This document shows positions 16,630 through 24,569 of a stretch of 64,000 bases of DNA, one piece after another. The DNA is from SIG480 sp045595365 (lineage in GTDB: Bacteria > Bacillota > Clostridia > Oscillospirales > JAAYXM01). Numbering within the stretch: position 1 is the stretch's first letter; every line of letters begins with the position of its first letter. Where the stretch lies: the NCBI GenBank assembly GCA_045595365.1, contig JAZOAI010000011.1:149831-213830 (forward strand), read 5' to 3'. The notes under the pieces are model-generated. The model saw nothing but the letters and a program-made list of their open reading frames with translations. It was not told the origin of the DNA and did no database searches. The position numbers and the translations under genes are program-made.

Positions 16630-17763
16630 TCAGATTCTTTTCTTCAAAACGTTCTTGAGCACGTTTACAAACTCAAAAACCTCTTCTTTTTCTGTAAAGT
16701 CACTTACACTTACACGTACAGTACCTTCCCTTGTTCCAACGGTTTCGTGCGCGAGAGGTGCGCAGTGGAGCCCGCTCCGCAATGCGATTTTTTCCTCATT
16801 CATCGCCTTTGAAATATTCTCGGGGCTTAAGTTGTCTGATACAAACGAAACAACTCCGCCCTGAAAAGACAAGTCATTATTTGCGAAAACCCTTATGCCG
16901 TTTATACTCCTTAGTGAATGCACCAGAAAATATACAAGCCGGTGTTCGTGTCCTAAAATTTTTCTCGGCCCGCGAGCCAATATATATTTTATTCCCTCTG
17001 AAAGACCCGCTATCCCGGGAACGTTGTGGGTTCCGCACTCCAAGCGGTCCGGCATAAAATCAGGCTGTGAAAATTCGTTTGAAAGGCTTCCTGTTCCTCC
17101 CTCCATAAAGGTCTTGAGCTTTTCGCCGTTTCTGCAAATCAAAACTCCCGTTCCCTGCGGGCCATAAAGCCCCTTATGCCCCGGCGCACAGATACATACA
17201 GTTGCTTTTAGTTTGCTCAATTTGATATCTACACTCCCTGCCGACTGTGATGCATCTATAATAAGAGGGACTCCTCTTTTTGCACACAGTTCATCAATTC
17301 TTTCTATCGGAAGGATGTATCCGAAAACGTTTGACATATGAGTGCAAACGACAAACGAAGTATTTTTGTCTATCAGGCGCTCAAAGCTTCTCACTATGCT
17401 TTCAGGCTCAAAGAGCCTTCCGCGCGCAATTTTGCATTCCAAACCCTCAATCGCCTTTATTGGCCTTATAACAGAATTATGCTCATATCCCGAAATGACG
17501 CAGTTACCTTCTCCACCAATCCCTTTGATTGCAATATTGAGTGAATGTGTTGCATTATTTGTGAACACAACCTGTTCTGCGTTCTCCGCCCCGAAAAGCT
17601 CGGCCGCGCGTTCGCGCGCGGTGTAGACAATTTCGGCAGCATTAACAGAAGCATCATATCCCCCACGCCCGACACTTGCGCAATTCTTAATCGCAGAAAA
17701 CATCGCTTCATACACAGCTTCGGGTTTTTTCATCGTTGTTGCCGCGTTATCGAGATAAATCAT
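16630..17763 (-). CDS. Cysteine desulfurase family aminotransferase
   Basis: PLP enzyme of aminotransferase class V that removes sulfur (or selenium) from cysteine (or selenocysteine). The 377-residue protein begins MIYLDNAATT. It has the PLP-binding ATHSLN segment (about 71-76), an aspartate-containing IIDASQSAG (about 168-176), the Schiff-base lysine K197 in APGHKG and the persulfide-carrying C334 in RSGLHCAPLAHE, which is a SufS-like arrangement. It overlaps the DUF3343 gene by four bases. I see no scaffold (sufU or iscU) gene nearby. That favours a role paired with DUF3343 over general Fe-S assembly, but this is inference. Confidence 0.93.
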   Translation of the reverse strand: MIYLDNAATTMKKPEAVYEAMFSAIKNCASVGRGGYDASVNAAEIVYTARERAAELFGAENAEQVVFTNNATHSLNIAIKGIGGEGNCVISGYEHNSVIRPIKAIEGLECKIARGRLFEPESIVRSFERLIDKNTSFVVCTHMSNVFGYILPIERIDELCAKRGVPLIIDASQSAGSVDIKLSKLKATVCICAPGHKGLYGPQGTGVLICRNGEKLKTFMEGGTGSLSNEFSQPDFMPDRLECGTHNVPGIAGLSEGIKYILARGPRKILGHEHRLVYFLVHSLRSINGIRVFANNDLSFQGGVVSFVSDNLSPENISKAMNEEKIALRSGLHCAPLAHETVGTREGTVRVSVSDFTEKEEVFEFVNVLKNVLKKRI

Positions 17764-18014
17764 ATTCTTAGCACCCGAAATTCGCCGTTTTCTTCCTCAA
17801 CAATCACTTTAACGGGCATTAAATTGCTTTTTCGCAATATTTCAAGTGCCTCAGGCAAGAAGCCTTGCGAAATAACAACGGCATATGCGCAGCTTTTTTC
17901 AGTCAATCTTATTTCAGGCCTTTCTATGCGCGCTGATATTCCGTTTTTTCTGAGCGTTCTTTCAATGCGCTGTGCATACGTTACCGACCTGCTTGTCAAA
18001 AAAACCAGATTCAA
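17760..18014 (-). CDS. DUF3343 family protein (putative Se/S carrier)
   Basis: An 84-residue protein of the DUF3343 type, annotated elsewhere as a putative selenium/sulfur carrier because it occurs beside cysteine desulfurases and selenium genes. The start codon is TTG at 18014, with GGGTGAG at good spacing. The sequence MNLVFLTSRSVTYAQRIERTL and the single cysteine in EKSCAYAV (about residue 44) fit the family. The single Cys is a plausible site for carrying persulfide. The four-base overlap with the desulfurase implies stoichiometric production. Confidence 0.88.
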   Translation of the reverse strand: MNLVFLTSRSVTYAQRIERTLRKNGISARIERPEIRLTEKSCAYAVVISQGFLPEALEILRKSNLMPVKVIVEEENGEFRVLRI

Positions 18015-18035
18015 TATAACTCACCCTTTCGCTTC

Positions 18036-18064
18036 ATTCTATGCAGAACAAAATTTTTTGTACA
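18036..18064 (-). promoter_or_regulatory. Possible promoter of the DUF3343-desulfurase pair
   Basis: TGTACA (18064-18059) and TAGAAT (18041-18036) lie 17 bases apart on the minus strand, 22 bases before the TTG start. The -35 box matches consensus at four of six positions. Confidence 0.45.
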
Positions 18065-18071
18065 CGCCCCC

Positions 18072-18101
18072 GGTTATTCTTTTTTGTCAAGAACATATAC
18101 T
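18072..18101 (+). promoter_or_regulatory. Possible sigma-E-type (sporulation) promoter of the D,D-carboxypeptidase gene
   Basis: GGTTATT (18072-18078), 15 bases, then CATATACT (18094-18101). The -10 matches the Bacillus sigma-E consensus CATACAMT at seven of eight positions and the -35 matches KMATATT at five of seven. No good sigma-A -35/-10 pair is visible in the same interval. The leader to the TTG start would be short, about 25 bases. Confidence 0.35.
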
Positions 18102-18130
18102 TTAATGAGTTTTAACACGGAGGTGTCATT

Positions 18131-19258
18131 TTGAAAAAATTTATTTCAATTTTTCTGATTATTTTGTTTTTTATCCCTACCGTCTCTGCCGCACCAAGCC
18201 CGCCCGAGACCGTTTCCCCCTCTGCCGTTTTAATAGAGAAAAACACCGGAAAGCTCCTTTACGAAAAAGATTCGCATAAAAAGCTTCCGCCTGCAAGCGT
18301 GACAAAGGTTATGACACTTCTTCTTGTTATGGAAGCTATTGAAAACGAAAAAATCAAGCTTGATGATATGGTCTCTGTAAGCGAACACGCTGCAAGTATG
18401 GGAGGGTCGCAGGTTTTTCTTGCACCGGGAGAAAAAATGAGCGTAAATGATATGCTGAAAGCAACCGTAATTGCATCCGGAAACGACAGTGCCGTGGCTT
18501 TGGCTGAGGCTATTGCCGGAAGCGAAAGCGGATTTGTTGAAATGATGAATACCCGCGCAAAAGAGCTTGGGATGAACGATACCAACTTCGTAAACTGCAC
18601 AGGGCTTGATGCTGACGGTCATGTAACGAGCGCTTATGATATTGCGCTTATGTCGCGAGAGCTTCTCAAGCACGAGAAAATAAAAGAATATTCTACCACC
18701 TGGATGGATTCGCTCCGAAACGGAGCATTCACACTCGCAAACACAAACAAGCTCATTCGTTCTTATCAAGGGATAACAGGCCTGAAAACAGGCTCAACAA
18801 GCACAGCAAAGTTTTGCCTTTCTGCAAGCGCCCAGAGAAACGGAATGGAGCTTATAGCAACTATCATGGCAGCACCATCAAGCAAAGAGCGTTTTGCAGA
18901 CGCATCAGCCCTTCTTGACTTTGGTTTTGCAAACTTTGGCATATATAACCCCGAACAAGGCATTGACCTCGAGCCGGTTCCGGTAGTCCTCGGAAAAAGT
19001 GACTGTGTTCCGGTGAAATTTTCAGAGTCTCCTTGTATTCTTGTAGAAAAAGGAAAGCTTTCAACACTTACCCATAGCATAGAGGTCCCCGAAGCCATTA
19101 CCGCCCCCGTCGAAAAGGGTCAGACAGTGGGAAAGCTTAAGATTCTCTCAGGAGAAGAAGTTCTCTCTGAAAGTTCTCTGATCGCTGACGATACCGTCGA
19201 ACGCCTGAACTTACTTGGAATTTTCCGTTTGTTCACATCGAGTATTTTTATGTCTTGA
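18131..19258 (+). CDS. Serine-type D-Ala-D-Ala carboxypeptidase (PBP5/DacB/DacF type)
   Basis: Exported penicillin-binding protein that trims the terminal D-alanine of peptidoglycan stem peptides. The 375-residue precursor starts at TTG 18131 with GGAGGTG upstream. It has a signal peptide (about 1-20, ending TVSA). The three active-site motifs are SVTK at 56-59, SGN at 116-118 and KTG at 219-221. A PBP5 C-terminal beta domain (about 270-360) ends in a short hydrophobic tail that may hold the protein at the membrane. The low-molecular-weight class is certain. Whether it is vegetative DacA or a spore-cortex DacB/DacF is open; the candidate sporulation promoter favours the latter. Confidence 0.95.
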   Translation: MKKFISIFLIILFFIPTVSAAPSPPETVSPSAVLIEKNTGKLLYEKDSHKKLPPASVTKVMTLLLVMEAIENEKIKLDDMVSVSEHAASMGGSQVFLAPGEKMSVNDMLKATVIASGNDSAVALAEAIAGSESGFVEMMNTRAKELGMNDTNFVNCTGLDADGHVTSAYDIALMSRELLKHEKIKEYSTTWMDSLRNGAFTLANTNKLIRSYQGITGLKTGSTSTAKFCLSASAQRNGMELIATIMAAPSSKERFADASALLDFGFANFGIYNPEQGIDLEPVPVVLGKSDCVPVKFSESPCILVEKGKLSTLTHSIEVPEAITAPVEKGQTVGKLKILSGEEVLSESSLIADDTVERLNLLGIFRLFTSSIFMS

Positions 19259-19265
19259 GAATAAG

Positions 19266-19298
19266 TTACCCGAACGTTTCGGGTAATTTATTTTTTTT
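19266..19298 (+). terminator. Rho-independent terminator of the carboxypeptidase gene
   Basis: A perfect 9-bp stem, TTACCCGAA with TTCGGGTAA around a 3-base loop, is followed by a T-rich run. It starts eight bases after the stop codon. Confidence 0.9.
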
Positions 19299-19329
19299 GG
19301 AAATTTTTGTGGAAATTTCCTTTTGTTTA

Positions 19330-19338
19330 TGTTATACT
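19330..19338 (+). promoter_or_regulatory. Extended -10 promoter element of ppdK
   Basis: TGTTATACT is an extended -10 (TG-N-TATACT) 31 bases before the TTG start. No convincing -35 hexamer lies at 16-18 bases; TTGTGG at 20 bases is the nearest. Confidence 0.5.
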
Positions 19339-19369
19339 TATTTGGAATAGAAAGAAAGGAATGATTAAT

Positions 19370-22000
19370 TTGGCAAACAAGTATGTTTACCTCTTCTCCG
19401 AAGGCAACGGTTCTATGCGTAACCTGCTCGGAGGAAAGGGCGCAAACCTTGCAGAAATGACAAACCTCGGAATGCCTGTTCCCCAGGGATTCACTGTTAC
19501 CACAGAGGCTTGTACTCGTTATTATGATGACGGCAAGACAATTGCTCCCGAAATTGAAGCAGAAATTTTGGAACACATGAAGAAGCTTGAAGAAATCTGC
19601 GGAAAGAAGTTTGGAGACAAAGAAAACCCGCTCCTCGTTTCCGTTCGTTCAGGCGCTCGTGCTTCCATGCCCGGAATGATGGATACTATCCTCAACCTCG
19701 GTCTTAACGAAGACGTTGTCAACGTTATGGCTGCAAAATCCGGCAACCCGAGATGGGCATGGGACTGCTACAGAAGATTTATCCAGATGTATTCCGACGT
19801 TGTTATGGAAGTCGGAAAGAAATACTTTGAGCAGCTCATCGACAAGATGAAGGAGGAAAAAGGCGTTACATCTGACCTTGACCTCACAGCTGATGACCTC
19901 AAAGAGCTTTCAATTCAGTTCAGAGCTGAATATAAGTCCAAAATCGGCAGTGACTTCCCCACTGACCCGACAGAACAGCTTCTCGGCGCAGTAAAGGCTG
20001 TTTTCCGTTCATGGGACAACCCCCGCGCAAATGTTTACAGACGTGACAACGACATTCCTTACTCATGGGGCACCGCTGTTAACGTTCAGATGATGGCATT
20101 CGGTAATATGGGTGACAAGTGCGGAACAGGCGTTGCTTTCACACGTGACCCCGCAACAGGCGAAAAGAAGCTTATGGGCGAGTTCCTTGTAAATGCTCAG
20201 GGTGAAGACGTTGTTGCAGGCGTTCGCACACCGATGAAGATTGACGAAATGGAACAGAAGTTCCCTGCTGCTTTTGCAGAATTCAAGGCTGTTTGCCAGA
20301 AGCTTGAAAGCCACTACCACGATATGCAGGATATGGAGTTCACCGTTGAGAACGAAAAGCTTTACATGCTCCAGACTCGTAACGGTAAGAGAACTGCTCA
20401 GGCTGCTCTTAAGATCGCTTGCGACCTTGTTGACGAGGGCATGAAGACAGAGCAGGAAGCTGTTCTTATGATTGACCCGAGAAACCTCGACACACTTCTC
20501 CACCCGCAGTTTGATGCAGCTGCTCTCAAGGCTGCAACTCCGATCGGCAAGGGTCTTGGCGCTTCTCCGGGCGCTGCTTGCGGTAAGATCGTATTTACAG
20601 CTGACGATGCTGAAGCCTGGAAGGCACGCGGCGAGAAGGTTGTTCTTGTCCGTCTCGAAACTTCTCCGGAAGACATCACCGGTATGAAGGCTTCTCAGGG
20701 CATCCTCACCGTTCGCGGCGGTATGACTTCTCACGCAGCTGTTGTTGCCCGCGGAATGGGAACCTGCTGTGTTTCCGGCTGCGGCGAAATCAAGATGGAT
20801 GAAGAGAACAAGAAGTTCGAGCTTGCAGGCAAGACCTTCCACGAGGGTGACTGCATCTCAATCGACGGTTCCACAGGTAACATCTACGACGGCATCATCC
20901 CGACTGTCGATGCTTCCATCGCAGGCGAATTTGGCCGCATAATGGCTTGGGCTGATAAGTACAGAAGACTTAAGGTCCGCACAAATGCTGACACTCCGCG
21001 CGACGCTAAGAAGGCTCGCGAGCTCGGCGCTGAAGGCATCGGCCTCTGCCGCACAGAGCATATGTTCTTCGAGGCTGGCAGAATTGAAGCATTTCGCGAA
21101 ATGATCTGTTCTGAAACTGTTGAGGAAAGAGAAGCTGCTCTCGCAAAGATTCTCCCGATGCAGCAGGCTGACTTTGAAGCTCTCTTTGAAGCTCTTGAGG
21201 GTACTCCGGTTTGCATCCGCTTCCTTGATCCCCCGCTCCACGAGTTCGTTCCGACTGAGGAAGAAGATATTGCAGCTCTCGCAAAAGCTCAGGGCAAGAG
21301 CGTTGAAACCATCAAGGAGATCATCTCTTCTCTCCACGAGTTTAACCCGATGATGGGCCACCGTGGCTGCCGCCTTGCTGTAACTTATCCTGAAATTGCA
21401 AAGATGCAGACAGCTGCAGTTATCCGCGCTGCTATCAACATTCAGAAGAAGCATCCTGACTGGAACGTCAAGCCGGAAATTATGATTCCGCTTGTTGGCG
21501 AAGTCAAAGAGCTTAAGTACGTCAAGAACTTTGTTGTTGAGACAGCTGATGCTGAAATTGCAAAGGCAGGCGCAAACCTCACATACGAAGTTGGCACTAT
21601 GATTGAAATCCCGCGTGCTGCTCTCACTGCTGACGATATTGCAAAAGAAGCTGACTTCTTCTGCTTCGGCACAAACGACCTCACTCAGATGGCTTACGGC
21701 TTCTCACGTGACGATGCAGGTAAGTTCCTCACAGCATACTATGATGCAAAGATTTTCGAACACGACCCGTTTGCAAAGCTCGACCAGACAGGTGTCGGCA
21801 AGCTTATGGATATGGCTATCAAGCTTGCAAAGCCGGTTAACAAAGATCTCCACCTCGGCATCTGTGGTGAACACGGCGGCGACCCGACATCAGTTGAGTT
21901 CTGCCACAAGATTGGTCTCGACTATGTTTCCTGCTCACCGTTCCGCGTTCCGATTGCTCGCCTTGCTGCTGCACAGGCTGCAATAAGCGAGGGTAAGTAA
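19370..22000 (+). CDS. ppdK: Pyruvate, phosphate dikinase
   Basis: Interconverts pyruvate, ATP and Pi with PEP, AMP and PPi, giving Clostridia a PPi-linked lower glycolysis. I start it at TTG 19370 (MANKYVYLFSEGN). This is preceded by AAAGGA at eight bases and gives 876 residues, the normal length; the ATG at 19361 lies against the Shine-Dalgarno. Visible are the N-terminal nucleotide-binding domain (GGKGANLAEM near 20-29), the phosphohistidine loop GGMTSHAAVVARGMG (His near 452) and the C-terminal PEP domain with the catalytic CGEHGGD cysteine (near 831). Codon use is strongly biased to AAG, AAC, CTC and CGC, unlike neighbouring genes, as expected for a very highly expressed enzyme. Confidence 0.97.
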   Translation: MANKYVYLFSEGNGSMRNLLGGKGANLAEMTNLGMPVPQGFTVTTEACTRYYDDGKTIAPEIEAEILEHMKKLEEICGKKFGDKENPLLVSVRSGARASMPGMMDTILNLGLNEDVVNVMAAKSGNPRWAWDCYRRFIQMYSDVVMEVGKKYFEQLIDKMKEEKGVTSDLDLTADDLKELSIQFRAEYKSKIGSDFPTDPTEQLLGAVKAVFRSWDNPRANVYRRDNDIPYSWGTAVNVQMMAFGNMGDKCGTGVAFTRDPATGEKKLMGEFLVNAQGEDVVAGVRTPMKIDEMEQKFPAAFAEFKAVCQKLESHYHDMQDMEFTVENEKLYMLQTRNGKRTAQAALKIACDLVDEGMKTEQEAVLMIDPRNLDTLLHPQFDAAALKAATPIGKGLGASPGAACGKIVFTADDAEAWKARGEKVVLVRLETSPEDITGMKASQGILTVRGGMTSHAAVVARGMGTCCVSGCGEIKMDEENKKFELAGKTFHEGDCISIDGSTGNIYDGIIPTVDASIAGEFGRIMAWADKYRRLKVRTNADTPRDAKKARELGAEGIGLCRTEHMFFEAGRIEAFREMICSETVEEREAALAKILPMQQADFEALFEALEGTPVCIRFLDPPLHEFVPTEEEDIAALAKAQGKSVETIKEIISSLHEFNPMMGHRGCRLAVTYPEIAKMQTAAVIRAAINIQKKHPDWNVKPEIMIPLVGEVKELKYVKNFVVETADAEIAKAGANLTYEVGTMIEIPRAALTADDIAKEADFFCFGTNDLTQMAYGFSRDDAGKFLTAYYDAKIFEHDPFAKLDQTGVGKLMDMAIKLAKPVNKDLHLGICGEHGGDPTSVEFCHKIGLDYVSCSPFRVPIARLAAAQAAISEGK

Positions 22001-22026
22001 GAAAGACAACAATAAGTTAAACTTCT

Positions 22027-22058
22027 ATTTCCCCTGTCGAAATTTCGGCAGGGGAAAT
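22027..22058 (+). terminator. Hairpin downstream of ppdK
   Basis: ATTTCCCCTG pairs with CAGGGGAAAT around an inner CGAAATTTCG stem. There is no T-run directly after it. It may protect the ppdK mRNA 3' end or assist the terminator that follows. Confidence 0.5.
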
Positions 22059-22067
22059 TCTATAACA

Positions 22068-22103
22068 AAAAACGCTTCTGCAAATTGCAGAAGCGTTTTT
22101 TTG
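22068..22103. terminator. Bidirectional rho-independent terminator between ppdK and the MATE gene
   Basis: The stem CGCTTCTGC with GCAGAAGCG, around AAATT, is flanked by A6 on the left and T7 on the right. It can therefore end transcription from both converging genes. Confidence 0.9.
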
Positions 22104-22111
22104 TATATTAT

Positions 22112-23467
22112 TTAATTTTCACAGGCTACCTTCTTTTGCAATTTTGAAATTGCCGGGAAGTATGCAAAAAGCTGAGTTATTATTGAGAGTACCCAACCTA
22201 TCGGCCAAATGAGATATAAGAAGGTGAGGTTCGGGAACAGCGGGAAGATAAACCAGACCCACAGGAATCTTATCAGGCACATAAACACAAGCGTTGCAAC
22301 CGTCGGGACAATCGGTTTCCCAAGACCTTTGAGTATGCCGCCCATTACCTCGTTTATTCCGCAGATAAAGTATGTGCTTGAGATAATCACCATTTTCTGC
22401 ATTGAATACATTATTACCTCGGGGGTCGAGCTCATAATTGACGAGAGCTGTCTTGAGAATATCGCCGAGAGCGAGCCAAGGCTTGCACCGAATGCAGTCG
22501 TAATTAAAATTGCGCGGATGATAATCTTCTTTACTCTCTTTACATCCCCCGCGCCTGCATTCTGCGCTACATACGGCATTACGGCGAGAGATGGCGCGAC
22601 AGAGACCTGATAGAGTATTCCATCAAACTGGTTTGCAATCGAAAGCCCCGTTGACGCATTCGCACCAAAGCCGTTTACGGCGGTTACGATTACCGTATTT
22701 GCAAAAGAGTAAAGTGCGTGCTGAAGCCCTGTCGGAATACCTATAAAGAGCATTTCGCGAAGCTCTTTTCCGTAAAATCGCATCCTTTTAAAATCAAGCT
22801 GAATGATGTCTTTATTACTCAAAATAGTTATGAAGGCAAGCACACTTGCCACTAACTGCGAAATTATGGTAGCGACCGCGACACCTTCGACCGTCATATC
22901 CGTAAACACGAGGAAAAGAATCGTAAATATAACCTTTAATATTCCGGCGAGAATAATAAAGAGCATCGGTTTTCTCGTATCACCTATCGCACGCAAAATG
23001 GATGCGCAGAAGTTATAAAACATAAGAATCGGAACACCGAGAAAATAAAGCTTAAAATAAATCGTCGCTTTCGGAAGAAGCTCATCCGGGCAATTTGTCA
23101 GCTTGAGGAATGTTTCTGCAAAGGTTACGCCAATTAGCATAAGGAGAAGCCCGCCTGCAATCGCCGTGAGGATAGCCGTCATCGCGGCGCGGTTGGTATC
23201 TTCATAATTCCCCTGCCCGATTCGCTTTGCAACTACGACATTCGCGCCTGATGCAACACCTACAAGAAGACTGGTGCAGAGCGTTATCAGCGACCCGCAG
23301 ACCCCTATCGCACCAACTGAAGAATCAGACGAAAAATGTTTCAGCGCCGTCATATCGATAATCGTAAATATCGACTGCATAACATTCATTATCATAATCG
23401 GAATCGTCATCGAAAGAAGGCCGCGCGTTATCGAGCCCGAAAGCATATCGACATTTTTCATTTTCAT
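22112..23467 (-). CDS. MATE family efflux transporter
   Basis: Multidrug/toxin extrusion antiporter driven by Na+ or H+. I start it at ATG 23467, with GAGG nine bases upstream; an in-frame GTG five codons earlier is less likely. The 451-residue product begins MKMKNVDMLSG and shows twelve predicted membrane helices in two MatE halves, with an amphipathic loop in the middle, typical of the NorM/DinF-like branch. A divergent AraC-type regulator gene lies 135 bases upstream, so regulated expression is likely. The substrate cannot be inferred. Confidence 0.93.
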   Translation of the reverse strand: MKMKNVDMLSGSITRGLLSMTIPIMIMNVMQSIFTIIDMTALKHFSSDSSVGAIGVCGSLITLCTSLLVGVASGANVVVAKRIGQGNYEDTNRAAMTAILTAIAGGLLLMLIGVTFAETFLKLTNCPDELLPKATIYFKLYFLGVPILMFYNFCASILRAIGDTRKPMLFIILAGILKVIFTILFLVFTDMTVEGVAVATIISQLVASVLAFITILSNKDIIQLDFKRMRFYGKELREMLFIGIPTGLQHALYSFANTVIVTAVNGFGANASTGLSIANQFDGILYQVSVAPSLAVMPYVAQNAGAGDVKRVKKIIIRAILITTAFGASLGSLSAIFSRQLSSIMSSTPEVIMYSMQKMVIISSTYFICGINEVMGGILKGLGKPIVPTVATLVFMCLIRFLWVWFIFPLFPNLTFLYLIWPIGWVLSIITQLFAYFPAISKLQKKVACEN

Positions 23468-23556
23468 ACCGTCTCGCCTCACATATCTTTTATATACAAA
23501 CCTCTAAAAGAATACCACCTATGAAAGTTTTATGTTAGGCTTTTTTATAAATAAAC

Positions 23557-23585
23557 TTGCACAAAAGATAGATTTTGTATATAAT
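23557..23585 (+). promoter_or_regulatory. Sigma-A promoter of the AraC-type regulator, with an inverted repeat in the spacer
   Basis: TTGCAC (23557-23562), 17 bases, TATAAT (23580-23585). The spacer holds the inverted repeat ACAAAA-6-TTTTGT at 23561-23578, a plausible operator. The start codon is only 17 bases beyond the -10. Confidence 0.75.
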
Positions 23586-23602
23586 AGTTTCGGTGATGTA
23601 AT

Positions 23603-24316
23603 ATGAAAACTTCAGTCGGTTTTGTGACCGTATCTGCAAATGAACACAGGCACAACTACTATGAAATAATCTTCTATCGAAAGGGTACAGGAAAATTCCA
23701 TTTTTCGGGAAAATCTCTGCCGATTTCCCCGGGGAAATTTGTCATCGTGCCCCCGGAAACCGTACACGCATCAAAATACACCGACGCCGCAGAAACCATC
23801 TACATCAAAGGTGACTTCAAGCACATCTTTTCTTTATCTGCACCGGCTGAAGTTTTTGACGACGATGAAAAGTCCGGTTCTTTTCTCGCAGAAATGATGC
23901 TAAAAAACAAATTCTCACCACCGGAATACCTAGATTCCCTTGCCAATGCCCTCGCACATTTTCTCATGCAGGACATCCGCACAGAGAAGAGCACAAGCTC
24001 TGTTCTTCACAGTATTGTAGCAGAAATTTCTGATAACTTTTTTGACTCCAATATCAATGTAAACGAAATTCTGAAAAAAAGCGGATATGCGGAAGATTAT
24101 ATCCGCGCACAGTTTAAGCTCTTTACGGGAAAGACGCCAATTGAATTTTTAACAGAAGCGAGAATCAACCACGCGTGCTATTTGATTGAAATCTACGGTG
24201 ACTCCGTCGCACTCACTGAAATCGCAGAAAAATGCGGATACACTGATTATGTCTATTTTTCAAGACGATTTAAGCAACTGATGGGTGTATCCCCAAAAAA
24301 CTATATGAAAATTTAA
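23603..24316 (+). CDS. AraC family transcriptional regulator
   Basis: A 237-residue regulator with an N-terminal cupin-like sensor domain (about 10-85; HRHNYYEIIFYRKGTG is the typical entry, followed by a PGKFVIVPPETVHA metal- or ligand-site loop) and a C-terminal pair of helix-turn-helix motifs (about 145-237). The second HTH contains LTEIAEKCGYTDYVYFSRRF and ends in the family signature GVSPKNYMKI. It is divergent from the MATE pump gene, so it probably controls that pump and itself. The ligand is unknown. Confidence 0.93.
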   Translation: MKTSVGFVTVSANEHRHNYYEIIFYRKGTGKFHFSGKSLPISPGKFVIVPPETVHASKYTDAAETIYIKGDFKHIFSLSAPAEVFDDDEKSGSFLAEMMLKNKFSPPEYLDSLANALAHFLMQDIRTEKSTSSVLHSIVAEISDNFFDSNINVNEILKKSGYAEDYIRAQFKLFTGKTPIEFLTEARINHACYLIEIYGDSVALTEIAEKCGYTDYVYFSRRFKQLMGVSPKNYMKI

Positions 24317-24372
24317 AGAAAAAACAGCTTTTGAAAATTTTCAAAAAATGCTGAAATAATCATAATTTTCTG

Positions 24373-24400
24373 TTGACATTTTCATATTATGTGGTATAAT
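24373..24400 (+). promoter_or_regulatory. Sigma-A promoter of the tRNA-Gly gene
   Basis: Consensus TTGACA (24373-24378), 16 bases, consensus TATAAT (24395-24400), 12 bases before the mature tRNA 5' end. Confidence 0.85.
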
Positions 24401-24412
24401 ATCTAATGTGAT

Positions 24413-24487
24413 GCGGGAGTGACTCAGTGGTAGAGTGTCACCTTGCCAAGGTGAAAGTCGCGAGTTCGAATCTCGTCTTCCGCTCCA
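24413..24487 (+). tRNA. tRNA-Gly (anticodon GCC)
   Basis: A cloverleaf folds by eye. The acceptor GCGGGAG pairs with CTTCCGC with one G-T wobble. The anticodon stem TCACC/GGTGA encloses TTGCCAA, giving anticodon GCC for glycine. The T loop is GTTCGAATC. The CCA end is encoded at 24485-24487. It is a single-gene unit between its own promoter and terminator. Confidence 0.96.
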
Positions 24488-24492
24488 TTATG

Positions 24493-24520
24493 AGACAAGG
24501 CTTTTTGCCTTGTCTTTTTT
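24493..24520 (+). terminator. Rho-independent terminator of tRNA-Gly
   Basis: AGACAAGGC and GCCTTGTCT form a 9-bp stem around T5, followed by a T-run. It begins six bases after the tRNA. Confidence 0.9.
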
Positions 24521-24534
24521 CTTTTTAAATTACT

Positions 24535-24560
24535 GCCCCCGCAACGATAGTTGCAGGGGC
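24535..24560 (-). terminator. Hairpin after the small cysteine-rich gene (possible dispersed repeat)
   Basis: On the minus strand GCCCCTGCAAC and GTTGCGGGGGC pair over 11 positions around a TATC loop, with one G-U wobble. On the plus strand the same position is a C-A mismatch, so the structure favours the minus transcript. It starts nine bases after the stop at 24570. No U-run follows, so it may be a stabilising or repeat element rather than a true terminator. Confidence 0.4.
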
Positions 24561-24569
24561 GACGCGTTT

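Noticed and set aside
20063..20842. Long minus-strand open frame inside ppdK
   Set aside because: It is a by-product of the strong codon bias of ppdK, and no ribosome binding site or recognisable domain is present.
20858..21454. Second long antisense frame in ppdK
   Set aside because: Same cause; the sequence is compositionally odd, Ser- and Cys-rich, and unlike any family.
22803..23018. Plus-strand frame antisense to the MATE gene
   Set aside because: Hydrophobic shadow of membrane helices on the other strand.
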